DNA of 29,219 nt from Paraclostridium ghonii (lineage in GTDB: Bacteria; Bacillota; Clostridia; Peptostreptococcales; Peptostreptococcaceae), in the NCBI RefSeq assembly GCF_023653455.1, contig NZ_JAKEDR010000018.1, positions 1-29,219 on the forward strand, given 5' to 3'. This document shows positions 1 through 8,360 of the stretch, piece after piece (the stretch's first letter is position 1; every line of letters begins with the position of its first letter). A program made the translations under genes and the position numbers. The notes beneath the pieces are model-generated. The model was not told the origin of the DNA and ran no database searches. It was given only the letters and a program-made list of their open reading frames with translations.

Positions 1-75
1 ATTTATATTTAATATCTGTAGATGTGTGGATGAATAGAGTTTGAAGTGATTTTTTACTATATGCAAATTAAAAAT

Positions 76-111
76 GGGGATATCTTAAATATTTTTATTT
101 AAGATATCCCC
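76..111 (-). terminator. Intrinsic terminator after the acidic hypothetical gene
   Basis: A perfect 15-bp stem (76-90 with 97-111) with a 6-nt loop is followed, in the minus direction, by a run rich in T (ATTTTTAATTT). It lies about 10 nt past the stop codon of the gene at 121-606 and fits as the end of that two-gene transcript. Confidence 0.8.
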
Positions 112-120
112 AAAACATTT

Positions 121-606
121 TTAACTATAAAACTTAGAATTTCCGTTTAATTGTTTTTTCCCTAGTATATTAGTCAAACTAGTAAGCGATGCGATACTTA
201 TCTCCTTAAAACTTATCACAAATACTAGCTTAAAATCTGTAAATGTATCATCTATACTATATACATCGAAAAAACATCTTATATCATCATTTAAATATTG
301 CTCTCTTAAATCTGATTCGATTTCGTCTGTAATATCCTTTACGAAAGCCCTTACATCATCAAATAGTATTTGAATTTCATCTACTTTACCTTCTTCACCT
401 AACTCTTCAAGTAGTTCATTGATTTCTTCTACAGAAAACATACTATCATCTAACTGACAGTCAAATGCCATTATATTTGTTTCTTTCACATCTTTAGATA
501 TGTCTTGTACACTAATAAAGTCTTCACGCTCACTTAACATCTCTGTTATGTCTTTACTTTTTATACGTATAGTTTCTTTTTTATTAATTATCTTAGCTTC
601 TAACAA
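121..606 (-). CDS. Hypothetical acidic protein, 161 aa
   Basis: I do not recognise this family. The protein is soluble and rich in Asp and Glu (for example around residues 60-100), with no signal peptide, membrane segment or clear catalytic motif; the C-terminal third becomes hydrophobic and beta-like. The start is TTG at 604-606: AGGAGG lies 7 nt upstream at 614-619, and no better ATG is placed near it. It begins 22 nt after the HAD nucleotidase stop on the same strand, so the two are probably co-transcribed and end at the hairpin at 76-111. Function unknown; co-transcription with a nucleotidase is the only clue. Confidence 0.65.
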   Translation of the reverse strand: MLEAKIINKKETIRIKSKDITEMLSEREDFISVQDISKDVKETNIMAFDCQLDDSMFSVEEINELLEELGEEGKVDEIQILFDDVRAFVKDITDEIESDLREQYLNDDIRCFFDVYSIDDTFTDFKLVFVISFKEISIASLTSLTNILGKKQLNGNSKFYS

Positions 607-628
607 TTATCTACCTCCTACTTTTAAT

Positions 629-1189
629 TTATTGTAGACTTAATATAAAACTTTTTATATCATCCCAATTTTTTACTCTTATTATATTTTCATTTTCAAT
701 CTGCTTATTATAATTATTATCTAATAACAATACTGTCAATCCCTCAGATGCTAATTGCATAGCATTACTTGGGTTATCTTCTATAAATACATTACATTCT
801 AATTCTTTCGCTTTAGTAACTTTATAATCACTTCCTAATAAGTGTACATCTATATATCCTAAATCATTATCAGATAACCATCCAGTAGTTATATCTTTTA
901 ATATTTCACTTCTAGCTGTAACAAAGTACAGATTATGATTTTCATTTAATTCCTTTATAACTTCTTTAGCTCCATCTACAACACTAGCTTCTTTATAAGC
1001 ATGTATAAAATCAGTATGAAATGATTGTAGTAAATCATCTAATTCCACCTGGTATAGTTCTTCTAATTTATGTGTTATGCAGTCTTCTTCTGTTATTTGT
1101 TTATTGTACATATCATTTAAATACGGAATAAAATGATATGGATTTGTTATTGTTCCATCTATATCTATACATATATTTAACTTTCCCAT
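629..1189 (-). CDS. HAD-superfamily nucleotidase, NT5C / YqfW-like
   Basis: The N-terminal motif DIDGT (residues 9-13 of the 186-aa form) is HAD motif I, with the nucleophile and acid/base aspartates. A later FVTARS segment is motif II, and the VFIEDNPSNA segment carries the late acidic motif. Small size and order match the 5'(3')-deoxyribonucleotidase-like NT5C family, cytoplasmic phosphatases thought to act on (deoxy)nucleotides. An upstream in-frame TTG at 1199-1201 would add four residues, but its TTGGAGGTA is the ribosome site itself, so I choose the ATG at 1187-1189. It heads a probable two-gene operon with the acidic hypothetical gene. The exact substrate is not readable from sequence. 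Confidence 0.8.
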   Translation of the reverse strand: MGKLNICIDIDGTITNPYHFIPYLNDMYNKQITEEDCITHKLEELYQVELDDLLQSFHTDFIHAYKEASVVDGAKEVIKELNENHNLYFVTARSEILKDITTGWLSDNDLGYIDVHLLGSDYKVTKAKELECNVFIEDNPSNAMQLASEGLTVLLLDNNYNKQIENENIIRVKNWDDIKSFILSLQ

Positions 1190-1347
1190 TTTTACCTCCA
1201 ACTAGAACTTTATATTATTGTAGTTAACACATTATAACATACTAGATATTATAAATCAAAATAACACTATTTAGTATATGTTTGTGATTTAAAAAAATTC
1301 ATTTTGATTGGTTGTAAGTTTAAACAATGCTATTTATAAATATAAAA

Positions 1348-1373
1348 AAGCTTGGACACTCCAAGCTTTTTTT
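1348..1373 (-). terminator. Bidirectional-looking intrinsic terminator
   Basis: Stem AAGCTTGGA (1348-1356) and TCCAAGCTT (1360-1368) with loop CAC is flanked by an A tract on the left and a T tract on the right, so it can work on either strand. It lies about 30 nt past the stop of the membrane protein at 1400-2176, its most likely user. Confidence 0.75.
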
Positions 1374-1399
1374 ATTACGTTAAACATTATATCAAATTT

Positions 1400-2176
1400 T
1401 TATAAACTTTTTATTGTATCTACAAAATTTTTTATTTCTTTATCAGATAAACTAAGATATTCTTTTATTTGGCTTACATATTTTAAATTTTTAGTTTTGA
1501 GCATTTTTTGTGCACATTCCATAGCTTTACCTCTTAAAATATAAGCTTTTTGTACACATATTTTAGAATATTCCAATTGATTGGTACCCTCTTCACTTGA
1601 AAGTTTAGGAACTTCCATCTCTTCATAAATCTTTACTACTTCATCACACATTTTTTTAGCATATGCAACATCTTTTTTTGCTTTGTTTATAGATGTAGTA
1701 TCTATTTTTATATTTTTAGTGTCGGGAAGGCATTTTCTCATAGGCACTAATGCTTTTCTTTCTATTTTATATATTTCATTTTTAAAATTTTTTATAGCTT
1801 CTTTATCATTTTCTTCTATAGATATATTATCTACTTTATTTATATTAGATTCTGATTCATTGTATACCTTATCTACATTTAAAGCTTCCTTTTCATTTCT
1901 ATGCGTTTTTTTAGCTTCGTCTATTTCTAGTTCTTTAGTTGACGTTTTGCGTTCTATATTATTTTCATACTCTTTATTAAAAGAGTAACTTTTATATTCT
2001 AAAAAATTTTCGATTTTATTTAGCGTACTTATATATATATTACAGACTACTATAACAGTGGCAACTACTACATACATACCTCCATACATACTAGCTCTTT
2101 TAAAATCTTCTTTATTCTTAAATAAGATCCATAAAGGCAATACATATAAAAGTAAAATTACTAATGCCCATCTCAC
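1400..2176 (-). CDS. Hypothetical membrane-anchored protein with charged stalk, 258 aa
   Basis: Two hydrophobic segments (about residues 3-19 and 33-50) form a membrane hairpin. They are followed by a Lys/Glu/Asn-rich low-complexity linker (about 60-125) and a helical, charged C-terminal domain (about 125-258) that could form a coiled coil. No enzyme motif or known family is recognisable. The start is GTG at 2174-2176: AGGAG lies 8 nt upstream at 2185-2189. A neighbouring ATG at 2176-2178 is out of frame. It appears to be its own transcript, ending at the hairpin near 1350. A structural or envelope-associated role is possible but unsupported. Confidence 0.6.
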   Translation of the reverse strand: MRWALVILLLYVLPLWILFKNKEDFKRASMYGGMYVVVATVIVVCNIYISTLNKIENFLEYKSYSFNKEYENNIERKTSTKELEIDEAKKTHRNEKEALNVDKVYNESESNINKVDNISIEENDKEAIKNFKNEIYKIERKALVPMRKCLPDTKNIKIDTTSINKAKKDVAYAKKMCDEVVKIYEEMEVPKLSSEEGTNQLEYSKICVQKAYILRGKAMECAQKMLKTKNLKYVSQIKEYLSLSDKEIKNFVDTIKSL

Positions 2177-2248
2177 ATTAACAACTCCTTTACCTAAAGT
2201 TTATATTTCAGGTTTGATATATTAATAGTATTTACCATATTTTATTAA

Positions 2249-2941
2249 TTAATCCATAATTTTTAATAAGTTAAAATCTATATAATCGCAAGATACAAGA
2301 TGATATTCAACTTCATTCCTAAATCCTTTTAATCCCATTTTAAACGATTCTCTACCATGTAAATGTCCATATATTACTTTTTCAACTCCGTACTCTTCAT
2401 ATATATCAGTAAATAAAGATGGTTCTAACTTATCATTTGTAGGTGGATAATGAGTTATAACAATTATCTTTTTTAGTCCAGACTTTTTAGCACTATCCAA
2501 TGAAAGCTTTAATCTATGAGCTTCTCTTTTATAAATTTTTTCATCTTCTTCTGTAAATTTCACATCATTAGGGCATATCCACCCTCTTGTCCCACAAATT
2601 GCATAATCTTTATATTTATAAAAATTATTTTGTAAAAAACTCATGTCATCGTATAATCTATTTAGTTTAGCTACAGTCGTCCACCAGTAGTCATGATTCC
2701 CTTTTACATAGATTTTCTTCCCTGGAAGGCTATGTATTATATTTAAATCTGATTCTGCTTCGTTCATGTTTATAGCCCAAGATGTATCTCCTACAATTAA
2801 AATTGTATCATCTTCGTTAACTTTACTTTTCCAACTATTTATTATCTTATCTTCATGATTATCCCAGTTGTCTCCAAATATATTCATAGGCTTATTAACG
2901 ACAGTTGAAAAATGTAAATCTCCTATTGCATACAAACTCAT
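2249..2941 (-). CDS. Calcineurin-like metallophosphoesterase
   Basis: All metal-binding blocks of the calcineurin-like fold are visible: GDLH (residues 7-10), GDTSW (51-55), GNHD (81-84), THYPP (about 162) and GHLHG (about 192). The 230-aa length fits small cytoplasmic bacterial members of unknown substrate, which hydrolyse phosphodiesters or phosphomonoesters using two metals. No signal peptide or membrane segment is seen. ATG at 2939-2941 has AAAGGACGT upstream. It follows relQ by about 50 bp, with a possible terminator between. The substrate cannot be assigned from sequence. Confidence 0.85.
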   Translation of the reverse strand: MSLYAIGDLHFSTVVNKPMNIFGDNWDNHEDKIINSWKSKVNEDDTILIVGDTSWAINMNEAESDLNIIHSLPGKKIYVKGNHDYWWTTVAKLNRLYDDMSFLQNNFYKYKDYAICGTRGWICPNDVKFTEEDEKIYKREAHRLKLSLDSAKKSGLKKIIVITHYPPTNDKLEPSLFTDIYEEYGVEKVIYGHLHGRESFKMGLKGFRNEVEYHLVSCDYIDFNLLKIMD

Positions 2942-2973
2942 ATTAACGTCCTTTCTATTTATAATTTAAAATT

Positions 2974-3010
2974 AAAAAAAGAAGCGAGATTTCTACCCTC
3001 TTCTTTTTTT
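2974..3010 (-). terminator. Possible terminator overlapping the relQ stop
   Basis: AAAAAAAGAAG (2974-2984) pairs with CTTCTTTTTTT (3000-3010) around a 15-nt loop. In the minus direction the stem ends in seven T. The right arm includes the last relQ codons. The stem is A/T-heavy, so its strength is doubtful. Confidence 0.4.
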
Positions 3011-3787
3011 ATTATACCCTTCTAATAAAGTATCTATCTCATTTTTTAGGGCTAATATTTCAGTTATATCTCTTTCATTATCAATTTTATCCAGTCTTCT
3101 TTGATATAAGATAGCCTTATGAGTCTCTCCTAAATCATATAGTTCTTGGATTTTTCCTAAAACATCTCTTACAGTTATAGATTTAACTTGATACAGGACT
3201 TGAGCTTTCATTATATGTTCTCTTATTTCACTCATCTCTTGATCTAATAAAAATGCTGCATCTGCTGCTCTTCTTAGTCTCATCGCTAAATCTTCCGGTA
3301 TATAATGTTCATATTTATATTTTAAAGAATGCTCTATAGTTGCCCAAAAATTCATAGCTAGAGTTCTTATTTGAATCTCACATAAAGCTTCTTTATATCC
3401 TAATGCAGTATTTATAGGATACCTTATTATTACATGATAACTTCTATATCCGCTATCTTTAAAGTTTTCTATGTAGTCTTTTTCATAAACTATTTCCATA
3501 TCATTTCTTGATTTTATAAGACCAACTATAGTATATATATCTTCAACAAATTGGCACATTATTCTTATTCCAGCTATATCTTCCATATCGTCTATATCTG
3601 ATATATCTAGTCTTTTTGCTTTTGATATTATAGATGAAATTTTTTTGGTTCTTCCTGTTACAAACTCTATAGGAGAATATTCTCCTCTTTTTAAAAACTC
3701 TTTTCTTATATTCTTAAATTTAACTTTTAGTTCTTCCACAGCGTGTTCATAAGGAACAAGTATCTTATCCCACTTTTCGTATTCCAT
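2993..3787 (-). CDS. relQ: Small alarmone synthetase RelQ (GTP pyrophosphokinase family)
   Basis: This 264-aa protein has only the (p)ppGpp synthetase domain and lacks the hydrolase, TGS and ACT domains of long Rel proteins. Synthetase signatures are clear: the DIAGIRI segment (about 70-76), the G-loop region with YRSYH (114-118), and EIQIRT (137-142) with the following helix containing EHSLKYK. The C-terminal helical tail (about 200-264) matches the oligomerising extension of RelQ/SAS1 proteins. Members transfer pyrophosphate from ATP to GDP or GTP and act in the cytoplasm as stress alarmone sources. ATG at 3785-3787 has AAGGGTGAG upstream. It stands alone between the MBL hydrolase and the metallophosphoesterase. 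Confidence 0.92.
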   Translation of the reverse strand: MEYEKWDKILVPYEHAVEELKVKFKNIRKEFLKRGEYSPIEFVTGRTKKISSIISKAKRLDISDIDDMEDIAGIRIMCQFVEDIYTIVGLIKSRNDMEIVYEKDYIENFKDSGYRSYHVIIRYPINTALGYKEALCEIQIRTLAMNFWATIEHSLKYKYEHYIPEDLAMRLRRAADAAFLLDQEMSEIREHIMKAQVLYQVKSITVRDVLGKIQELYDLGETHKAILYQRRLDKIDNERDITEILALKNEIDTLLEGYNKKRRG

Positions 3788-3845
3788 TATTTCTCACCCT
3801 TTATTTTTATATTTGCCAACTTCTATATTTTAACATAAATTATAT

Positions 3846-4751
3846 TCATTTTGTATAATAAAGAATCTCTCCAGATTCTATGTTATATTCAATTTCACCT
3901 AATTTAATTAGGCAACTTAACATTCCTACTAATGTAAACTTAAAAAAATGATATTCTTTATAGTTATAACTTAAATTGTTTTTATTTAATATAACTTTCA
4001 AAATACCTTCTAAACTTTTAGGTATTTTAATTATATCTCTTATTTGATTTAAATATTTATTTACACATTGTTCATGCTTTTTTGCTAAATCTAGTATTTC
4101 ATTTTTACTTAATTCCTTTTTACAGTGTCCTAAAACAGCATATTCAAAATCTATAATTTTTAATAAATCCAATGAACTTAAATATGCTTCTATATCAAAT
4201 ATAAATAACAAGTCAAACTTATATAAAATATCTTCTCCTACCAGCATATCTCCTAAAAAAATCACCTTATCTTTGGTTAATATACCTATAGAACCCTTTG
4301 TATGTCCTTTTAAATCTATTATCTCTATATATTCTCCATTTATATCTACTTTTCCTGGTTCTACAACCTTATCTATACTTACATTTTTCATATTTTTAGT
4401 AATTAGTATATTATCAAAAAATTCATTAGTATTTCCACCCATTATTTGTGTAGAAAATAAAATAGGATTATCTATATATAACTTTGAGTAAAAACTGGAC
4501 ATGTTTACTATATCCGAATATTTTTCTTTAAACTGATACCCTGCTCCATAATGATCATTATGCTCATGAGTATTTATCATCCATTTAATAGTTATTCCTT
4601 CTTTTTCTAAATCCCTAATTATATTTCTAGGTCTAACCCCTGGAAGGCCCGGGTCTATAATTAAAGCACTTTTATCTTTAAATATATAAACCCCTGTATT
4701 TGTCCCTCCTCTTATATAAAAAGAGTTTCCTTTTACATTTTTAATTCTCAT
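3846..4751 (-). CDS. MBL-fold metallo-hydrolase, 301 aa
   Basis: The metallo-beta-lactamase fold is shown by THEHNDH (His62, His64, Asp66, His67), the GHTKGS block (His150), the LGDM block (Asp168) and the late GHCKKE block (His209), giving a full two-metal site. A C-terminal helical extension of about 80 residues follows. This resembles the glyoxalase-II-like branch, but the substrate is unclear. A GTG at 4758-4760 could add three residues, but AAGGTG there is better read as the ribosome site for the ATG at 4749-4751. The ribosome site overlaps the stop of the YkgJ-type gene, so the two are translationally coupled. Confidence 0.85.
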   Translation of the reverse strand: MRIKNVKGNSFYIRGGTNTGVYIFKDKSALIIDPGLPGVRPRNIIRDLEKEGITIKWMINTHEHNDHYGAGYQFKEKYSDIVNMSSFYSKLYIDNPILFSTQIMGGNTNEFFDNILITKNMKNVSIDKVVEPGKVDINGEYIEIIDLKGHTKGSIGILTKDKVIFLGDMLVGEDILYKFDLLFIFDIEAYLSSLDLLKIIDFEYAVLGHCKKELSKNEILDLAKKHEQCVNKYLNQIRDIIKIPKSLEGILKVILNKNNLSYNYKEYHFFKFTLVGMLSCLIKLGEIEYNIESGEILYYTK

Positions 4752-4761
4752 CAGAATCACC

Positions 4762-5490
4762 TTACAATACTATTGTTTTTAATCTATTTAAAGCACACGT
4801 TCTAACACTTTCATCCTTGGATACTCTTATCTTTATACTGTAAGCTGTATCTTCATATAATAAAGCTTCAATAAAATACTCTACTATGCCTCTATCTTTA
4901 AACTCTATATCCATTATTCCTCTTGAATAGACTTTCGAATCTAATATCATTAAAGAATCTGCAAAACTAAGTCTTTCATCCTTACGTAAATATCTATCAT
5001 TAGGTTTGAAGTCCTCACAATAATTTATTTTGAAATTTACAACATCATTGTTAATTTTAAATTCATATTTATCTTTTATTAATTTTGCATAATCTTTATT
5101 TCTACTGTTTATATTTTGTAAATTTGCATTGTAATCATTTTTAGTCCAATGCCCATATATTCTACAATTTAAAGGTCTCACTTCATAAATTAAGCATCTA
5201 TTATTTTCATCTTTAAATGGACATGGGCTCTTTTTTACATACTCTAAAAAATAGTAATCAATAACTTTACTTAAACATTTCTTTTTTAAATTTTCATCAA
5301 GGCTTAAATAATGGTATATGTTTATAAATTCAATTAAATTTATACCTACAGATTCCATACAACACTTACCACATCCGCTACAATTTCCATTAGGTACAGA
5401 ATCATATACTTTATTTAATTCGTTAATTAACTTATTTTCTTTAGCAAATTTTATGCTTTTTTCTATATCAATCTTTTTTAGGCTAGCCAT
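4762..5490 (-). CDS. YkgJ-type cysteine cluster protein
   Basis: The N-terminal region carries CSGCGKCC (Cys37, 40, 43, 44), followed by Cys90, Cys99 and Cys109 in the CPF...RCLIYEVRPLNCR stretch. This is the conserved cysteine set of the YkgJ / zinc- or iron-sulfur-cluster family (PF03692 type). Biochemical roles of the family are mostly unknown; metal or Fe-S binding is expected. The C-terminal half (about 130-242) is not diagnostic. ATG at 5488-5490 has AAGGAG 7 nt upstream. It is the first gene of a coupled pair with the MBL hydrolase, and its start faces the plus-strand gene at 5578 across a short divergent promoter region. Confidence 0.82.
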   Translation of the reverse strand: MASLKKIDIEKSIKFAKENKLINELNKVYDSVPNGNCSGCGKCCMESVGINLIEFINIYHYLSLDENLKKKCLSKVIDYYFLEYVKKSPCPFKDENNRCLIYEVRPLNCRIYGHWTKNDYNANLQNINSRNKDYAKLIKDKYEFKINNDVVNFKINYCEDFKPNDRYLRKDERLSFADSLMILDSKVYSRGIMDIEFKDRGIVEYFIEALLYEDTAYSIKIRVSKDESVRTCALNRLKTIVL

Positions 5491-5577
5491 TATTAATACT
5501 CCTTGTTATAATTATTAGGTTAATACAAACACTTATTATAACATATTTCTTTGAAACTTATTAGGAGGTACTTTAAT

Positions 5578-5826
5578 ATGAATAGATATACAAAAGTTAT
5601 AAATATGATGGAAAGTTACTACACAAAAGACTACGAAAAAAAGAAAAAAAACGTAACTAAGGTTAGAGAAGTAAGGGAAGAAACAGTTAGAAAATTTTTC
5701 TTACAAGGTGATTGTGAGGTTTTGGTTATATTAGAAGATAGCGGTAGAGAAATACTGTTAGATGATTTTTCTTGCGAAGAAGATATAAAAAAATATTTAG
5801 GACCTAAATTTATTAATAAAAAATAA
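5578..5826 (+). CDS. Small basic hypothetical protein, 82 aa
   Basis: I do not recognise this protein. It begins MNRYTKVINMMESYY, has a Lys/Arg/Glu-rich middle likely to be helical, and a C-terminal part with alternating hydrophobic residues ending near YLGPKF. There is no membrane segment or cysteine cluster. An in-frame TTG at 5551 would add nine residues, but AGGAGG at 5563-5568 lies 9 nt before the ATG at 5578, which decides the start. It is transcribed away from the YkgJ-type gene and ends before a clear terminator at 5913-5943. Function unknown. Confidence 0.7.
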   Translation: MNRYTKVINMMESYYTKDYEKKKKNVTKVREVREETVRKFFLQGDCEVLVILEDSGREILLDDFSCEEDIKKYLGPKFINKK

Positions 5827-5912
5827 GCAAATTTTCTATTTTATGTTATAAAAAATAAAATTTAGGTAATAATATAATATATAAATAATATTTAACTCAA
5901 TCTCCCCCAATT

Positions 5913-5950
5913 AAGAGCTTTCGTTCCCCCGATGAAAGCTCTTTTTTTAT
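5913..5950 (+). terminator. Intrinsic terminator
   Basis: Stem AAGAGCTTTC (5913-5922) pairs with GAAAGCTCTT (5934-5943) around an 11-nt loop and runs into a tract of T. It ends the plus-strand transcript of the 82-aa hypothetical gene. Confidence 0.85.
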
Positions 5951-6019
5951 TATAAACTTGATATTTCCCTTATTTAGAGTATAATAATTTATTAATCACT
6001 AATTAAGGAGATGTTTTTT

Positions 6020-6364
6020 ATGCTTAAAATAGGAAATTTATATTTAGATACAGAGTTTGACTATAGAATTATAAGAGATGAAGATGATGATGTAGACTTA
6101 TTTATTGATATTAATTATAGAAGTGTAGATATAGATTGTGGTGATAGCAATATTTTCTTTGCATCAAGATTACAATTCCCATTTGTTAGATCAATAATAC
6201 TAAGAGTTAATAAATCTACTAACTTAATCACTGTTCATTTTATGAGAGATATTGATTTATTCTCTGCATTTGCAAACTTTGAAATTGATTGTTCTCATTC
6301 TAGTATATCCATTAAAAATGAACAAGAGAAAGTAATCTTTAGTAAGCAAACACTATCACTATAA
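6020..6364 (+). CDS. Hypothetical protein, 114 aa
   Basis: Not recognised. The protein is acidic at the N-terminal third (a run of Asp/Glu around residues 20-35) and looks beta-rich throughout, with no membrane segment or catalytic motif. AAGGAG at 6005-6010 touches the ATG at 6011, so the in-frame ATG at 6020, 9 nt downstream, is the better start. Genes on either side of the terminators at 5913-5943 and 6369-6394 show it is monocistronic. Function unknown. Confidence 0.7.
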   Translation: MLKIGNLYLDTEFDYRIIRDEDDDVDLFIDINYRSVDIDCGDSNIFFASRLQFPFVRSIILRVNKSTNLITVHFMRDIDLFSAFANFEIDCSHSSISIKNEQEKVIFSKQTLSL

Positions 6365-6368
6365 ATAA

Positions 6369-6394
6369 TAAAGGGGCCTAAAAAGGCCCCTTTA
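6369..6394 (+). terminator. Intrinsic terminator, GC-rich stem
   Basis: TAAAGGGGCC (6369-6378) pairs with GGCCCCTTTA (6385-6394), loop TAAAAA, starting a few bases after the stop at 6364. The T tract is short, but the stem is the most GC-rich locally. It may also act on the minus strand for the DUF4230 gene. Confidence 0.75.
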
Positions 6395-6519
6395 TCTGTA
6401 CTTAATCAAAGTATAGTATATCATTTTCAATTAGTCAATTTATTTTCTGAAAATTCTAACTTTATTTTCTTTCTAATTTTCTAATAGTGAATAAATAGAT
6501 TTATTCATATAAATTATTG

Positions 6520-7119
6520 TTATTTAAAATTTATAATCACTTCTTTATATCCTAAGTTTTTTAAATTACTTTCCAAGTTTTTCTTTATACCTATTTTTAC
6601 TTCATCCAAAAAACCTTCATCTATAACTTTCTTTTCATATTCTTTTTTACTACTTGATAATTCCTTTATAACTTCATTTACTTCTACTCTATTAAACAAT
6701 GCATTTTTTACATCATATACATATACATTTTCTTCATCTATATAATGTTCTATTATACCCCACTTATTAATGTTTATTGTTATTGAATCTTTTGTATTGT
6801 TTATAATAGTTATGTCTTTAAAATTTACGCCACCTTTTACTATTCCATTATATTTTATAATAAAAGACTTTTCTGTAAATGGTATTTTTATATTTTTAAA
6901 ACTTTTATCCTTAGTAATAGTAACTATATTGCTATAATTGTACTTAGAAGTTGAAAGTTCTGCTACTTTTTCTATTGTATTTAACACTTTAGATGTATCT
7001 TTGGATGGTTTTTCTGAGAAAATTATTTTTGAGGATATTATACTTCCTACTAAAATCCCTATAAATATAAATAATATTAAAAGTTTATTCTTATTAATTT
7101 TTTTGTGTTTTTGTAGCAA
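6520..7119 (-). CDS. DUF4230 family membrane-anchored protein
   Basis: A positively charged N-terminus (MLQKHKKINKNK) is followed by one hydrophobic segment (about residues 12-32), suggesting a signal anchor with the rest outside the cell. The exported part contains the ELSTSKYNYSNIV and IPFTEKSFIIKYNG stretches typical of DUF4230 proteins, a family of unknown function common in Firmicutes. Length (199 aa) is usual. The start is TTG at 7117-7119, supported by AAAGGAGGG ending 6 nt upstream; no ATG is well placed. It diverges from ppaC across about 108 bp that must hold both promoters. Confidence 0.75.
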   Translation of the reverse strand: MLQKHKKINKNKLLILFIFIGILVGSIISSKIIFSEKPSKDTSKVLNTIEKVAELSTSKYNYSNIVTITKDKSFKNIKIPFTEKSFIIKYNGIVKGGVNFKDITIINNTKDSITININKWGIIEHYIDEENVYVYDVKNALFNRVEVNEVIKELSSSKKEYEKKVIDEGFLDEVKIGIKKNLESNLKNLGYKEVIINFK

Positions 7120-7227
7120 ATTTTTCCCTCCTTTTGATATAATATAAGCTACGATTAAAGTTTTTAATTTTATTGATTTAATAAAAATTAATCCATAATT
7201 TTTTTAAAATATGAAAGGAGATTTAAA

Positions 7228-8175
7228 ATGACTTTATTAGTTTTTGGTCATAAAAACCCAGATACAGATTCTATCTGTTCATCAATAGCATTAACATACT
7301 TAAAAAATCAATTAGGACATACAGCTAAGGCTTATTCTTTAGGAGAAGTAAGAAAAGAAGCTCAATTTGTTTTAGACTACTTCAAAGTTAAGGCTCCAAC
7401 TGTATTATCTTCTATATCAAATATATGCAAAGATGATACTAACTTAGTACTAGAAGGTAAACCTCAAATTGTTCTAGTAGATCACAATGAATACGGACAA
7501 AGTATAGATGGACTAGAAAATGCTGAATTAGTTGAAATAGTTGATCATCATAAATTAGGAGGAATGAAAACTGATACTCCTTTATCAATGAGATTAATGC
7601 CTGTTGGATGTACTTGTACTATAATAACTCAAATGTTTAAAGAAAATAACATAGAAATACCTTATGAAATAGCTGGATTATTAATGTCTGCTATACTATC
7701 AGATACATTATTATTCAAATCTCCAACAACTACAGATATGGATAAAAAAGCTATTGAAGAATTAAATAAAATAGTTAAAGTAGATGTTGAGAAGTATGCT
7801 ATGGATATGTTTAAAGCTGGTACATCATTAGATGGTTTCACAGTTGAAGAAATAGTAAATATGGACTTTAAACCTTTTGATATGGAAGGTAAAAAAGTAG
7901 GAATAGGACAAGTATTTACTTTAGATATAGATGCTGTTCTTAATAAACAAGATGAATTTTTAAGCTATATAAATAGTACTGATTTTGATATGTTAGTGTT
8001 GGCTGTAACAGATATAATAAAAGAAGGATCTTATTTAATATATAAAGCTGAAGATAAAATAATTTCTGATGCATTTGGTGTAAATGCTTCTCAAGGAGTA
8101 TTTGTTGAGGGAGCTGTTTCTAGAAAGAAACAATTAGTTCCAAATTTAACAGAATCTGTTAAAAATAATATATAG
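7228..8175 (+). CDS. ppaC: Manganese-dependent (family II) inorganic pyrophosphatase
   Basis: The DHH-family signatures are complete: GHKNPDTDS (residues 7-15; His8, Asp12 and Asp14 as metal ligands), VDHNE (84-88), VDHH (105-108), and a C-terminal DHHA2 domain ending in SRKKQLVP (about 298), which binds the pyrophosphate. Length of 315 aa is near the usual 305-310, with no CBS/DRTGG insertion, so it is the unregulated short type. It hydrolyses pyrophosphate to phosphate in the cytoplasm and pulls biosynthetic reactions forward. A strong GGAG ribosome site precedes ATG 7228. Its stop codon forms part of a nested inverted repeat at 8173-8291. Confidence 0.96.
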   Translation: MTLLVFGHKNPDTDSICSSIALTYLKNQLGHTAKAYSLGEVRKEAQFVLDYFKVKAPTVLSSISNICKDDTNLVLEGKPQIVLVDHNEYGQSIDGLENAELVEIVDHHKLGGMKTDTPLSMRLMPVGCTCTIITQMFKENNIEIPYEIAGLLMSAILSDTLLFKSPTTTDMDKKAIEELNKIVKVDVEKYAMDMFKAGTSLDGFTVEEIVNMDFKPFDMEGKKVGIGQVFTLDIDAVLNKQDEFLSYINSTDFDMLVLAVTDIIKEGSYLIYKAEDKIISDAFGVNASQGVFVEGAVSRKKQLVPNLTESVKNNI

Positions 8176-8291
8176 TATTTACTACATTTACGGGAGTATA
8201 GATATTATTTTGCTTCATACAAAGTGCTCAAAGTTCACACTTTAAGTCTTTCGTTAACAAATATCTATACTCTTTAATTTGTTAAATACTA
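8173..8291 (+). repeat. Nested inverted-repeat element, copy A, in the ppaC 3' region
   Basis: Three nested stems are visible: TAGTATTTA/TAAATACTA (8173-8181 with 8283-8291), a perfect 13-bp stem (8194-8206 with 8260-8272) and an inner AAAGTG/CACTTT stem (8221-8226 with 8238-8243). The unpaired strands contain CTTCATAC on the 5' side and AAGTCTTTCGTTAAC on the 3' side. Those two unpaired blocks recur in copy B after ppiB, while the stems differ in sequence. It has no T tract and lies between the ppaC stop and a separate terminator, so it is not itself the terminator. Confidence 0.7.
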
Positions 8292-8301
8292 TTTTGTGTG
8301 A

Positions 8302-8360
8302 AAATAATAAGATAATAAATAAGAGAGATTCAATCTCTCTTATTTATTATCTTATTATTT
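8302..8360. terminator. Perfect 29-bp hairpin between convergent genes
   Basis: Bases 8302-8330 and 8332-8360 are perfectly complementary around a single central base (in practice a small loop around TTCAA). It lies between ppaC (+) and the methyltransferase (-), and includes the stop codon and last Lys codon of the latter. It is a likely bidirectional terminator, although the T tracts are broken. Confidence 0.75.

Noticed and set aside
1308..1544. Plus-strand open frame of 78 codons
   Set aside because: It runs through a terminator hairpin and antisense to the membrane-protein gene, has no ribosome site, and its hydrophobic composition is what AT-rich antisense DNA gives.
8173..8291. Reading the ppaC 3' inverted repeat as the terminator
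   Set aside because: There is no T tract after it, a better terminator follows at 8302-8360, and its conserved unpaired blocks are shared with the ppiB element, which a simple terminator would not explain.
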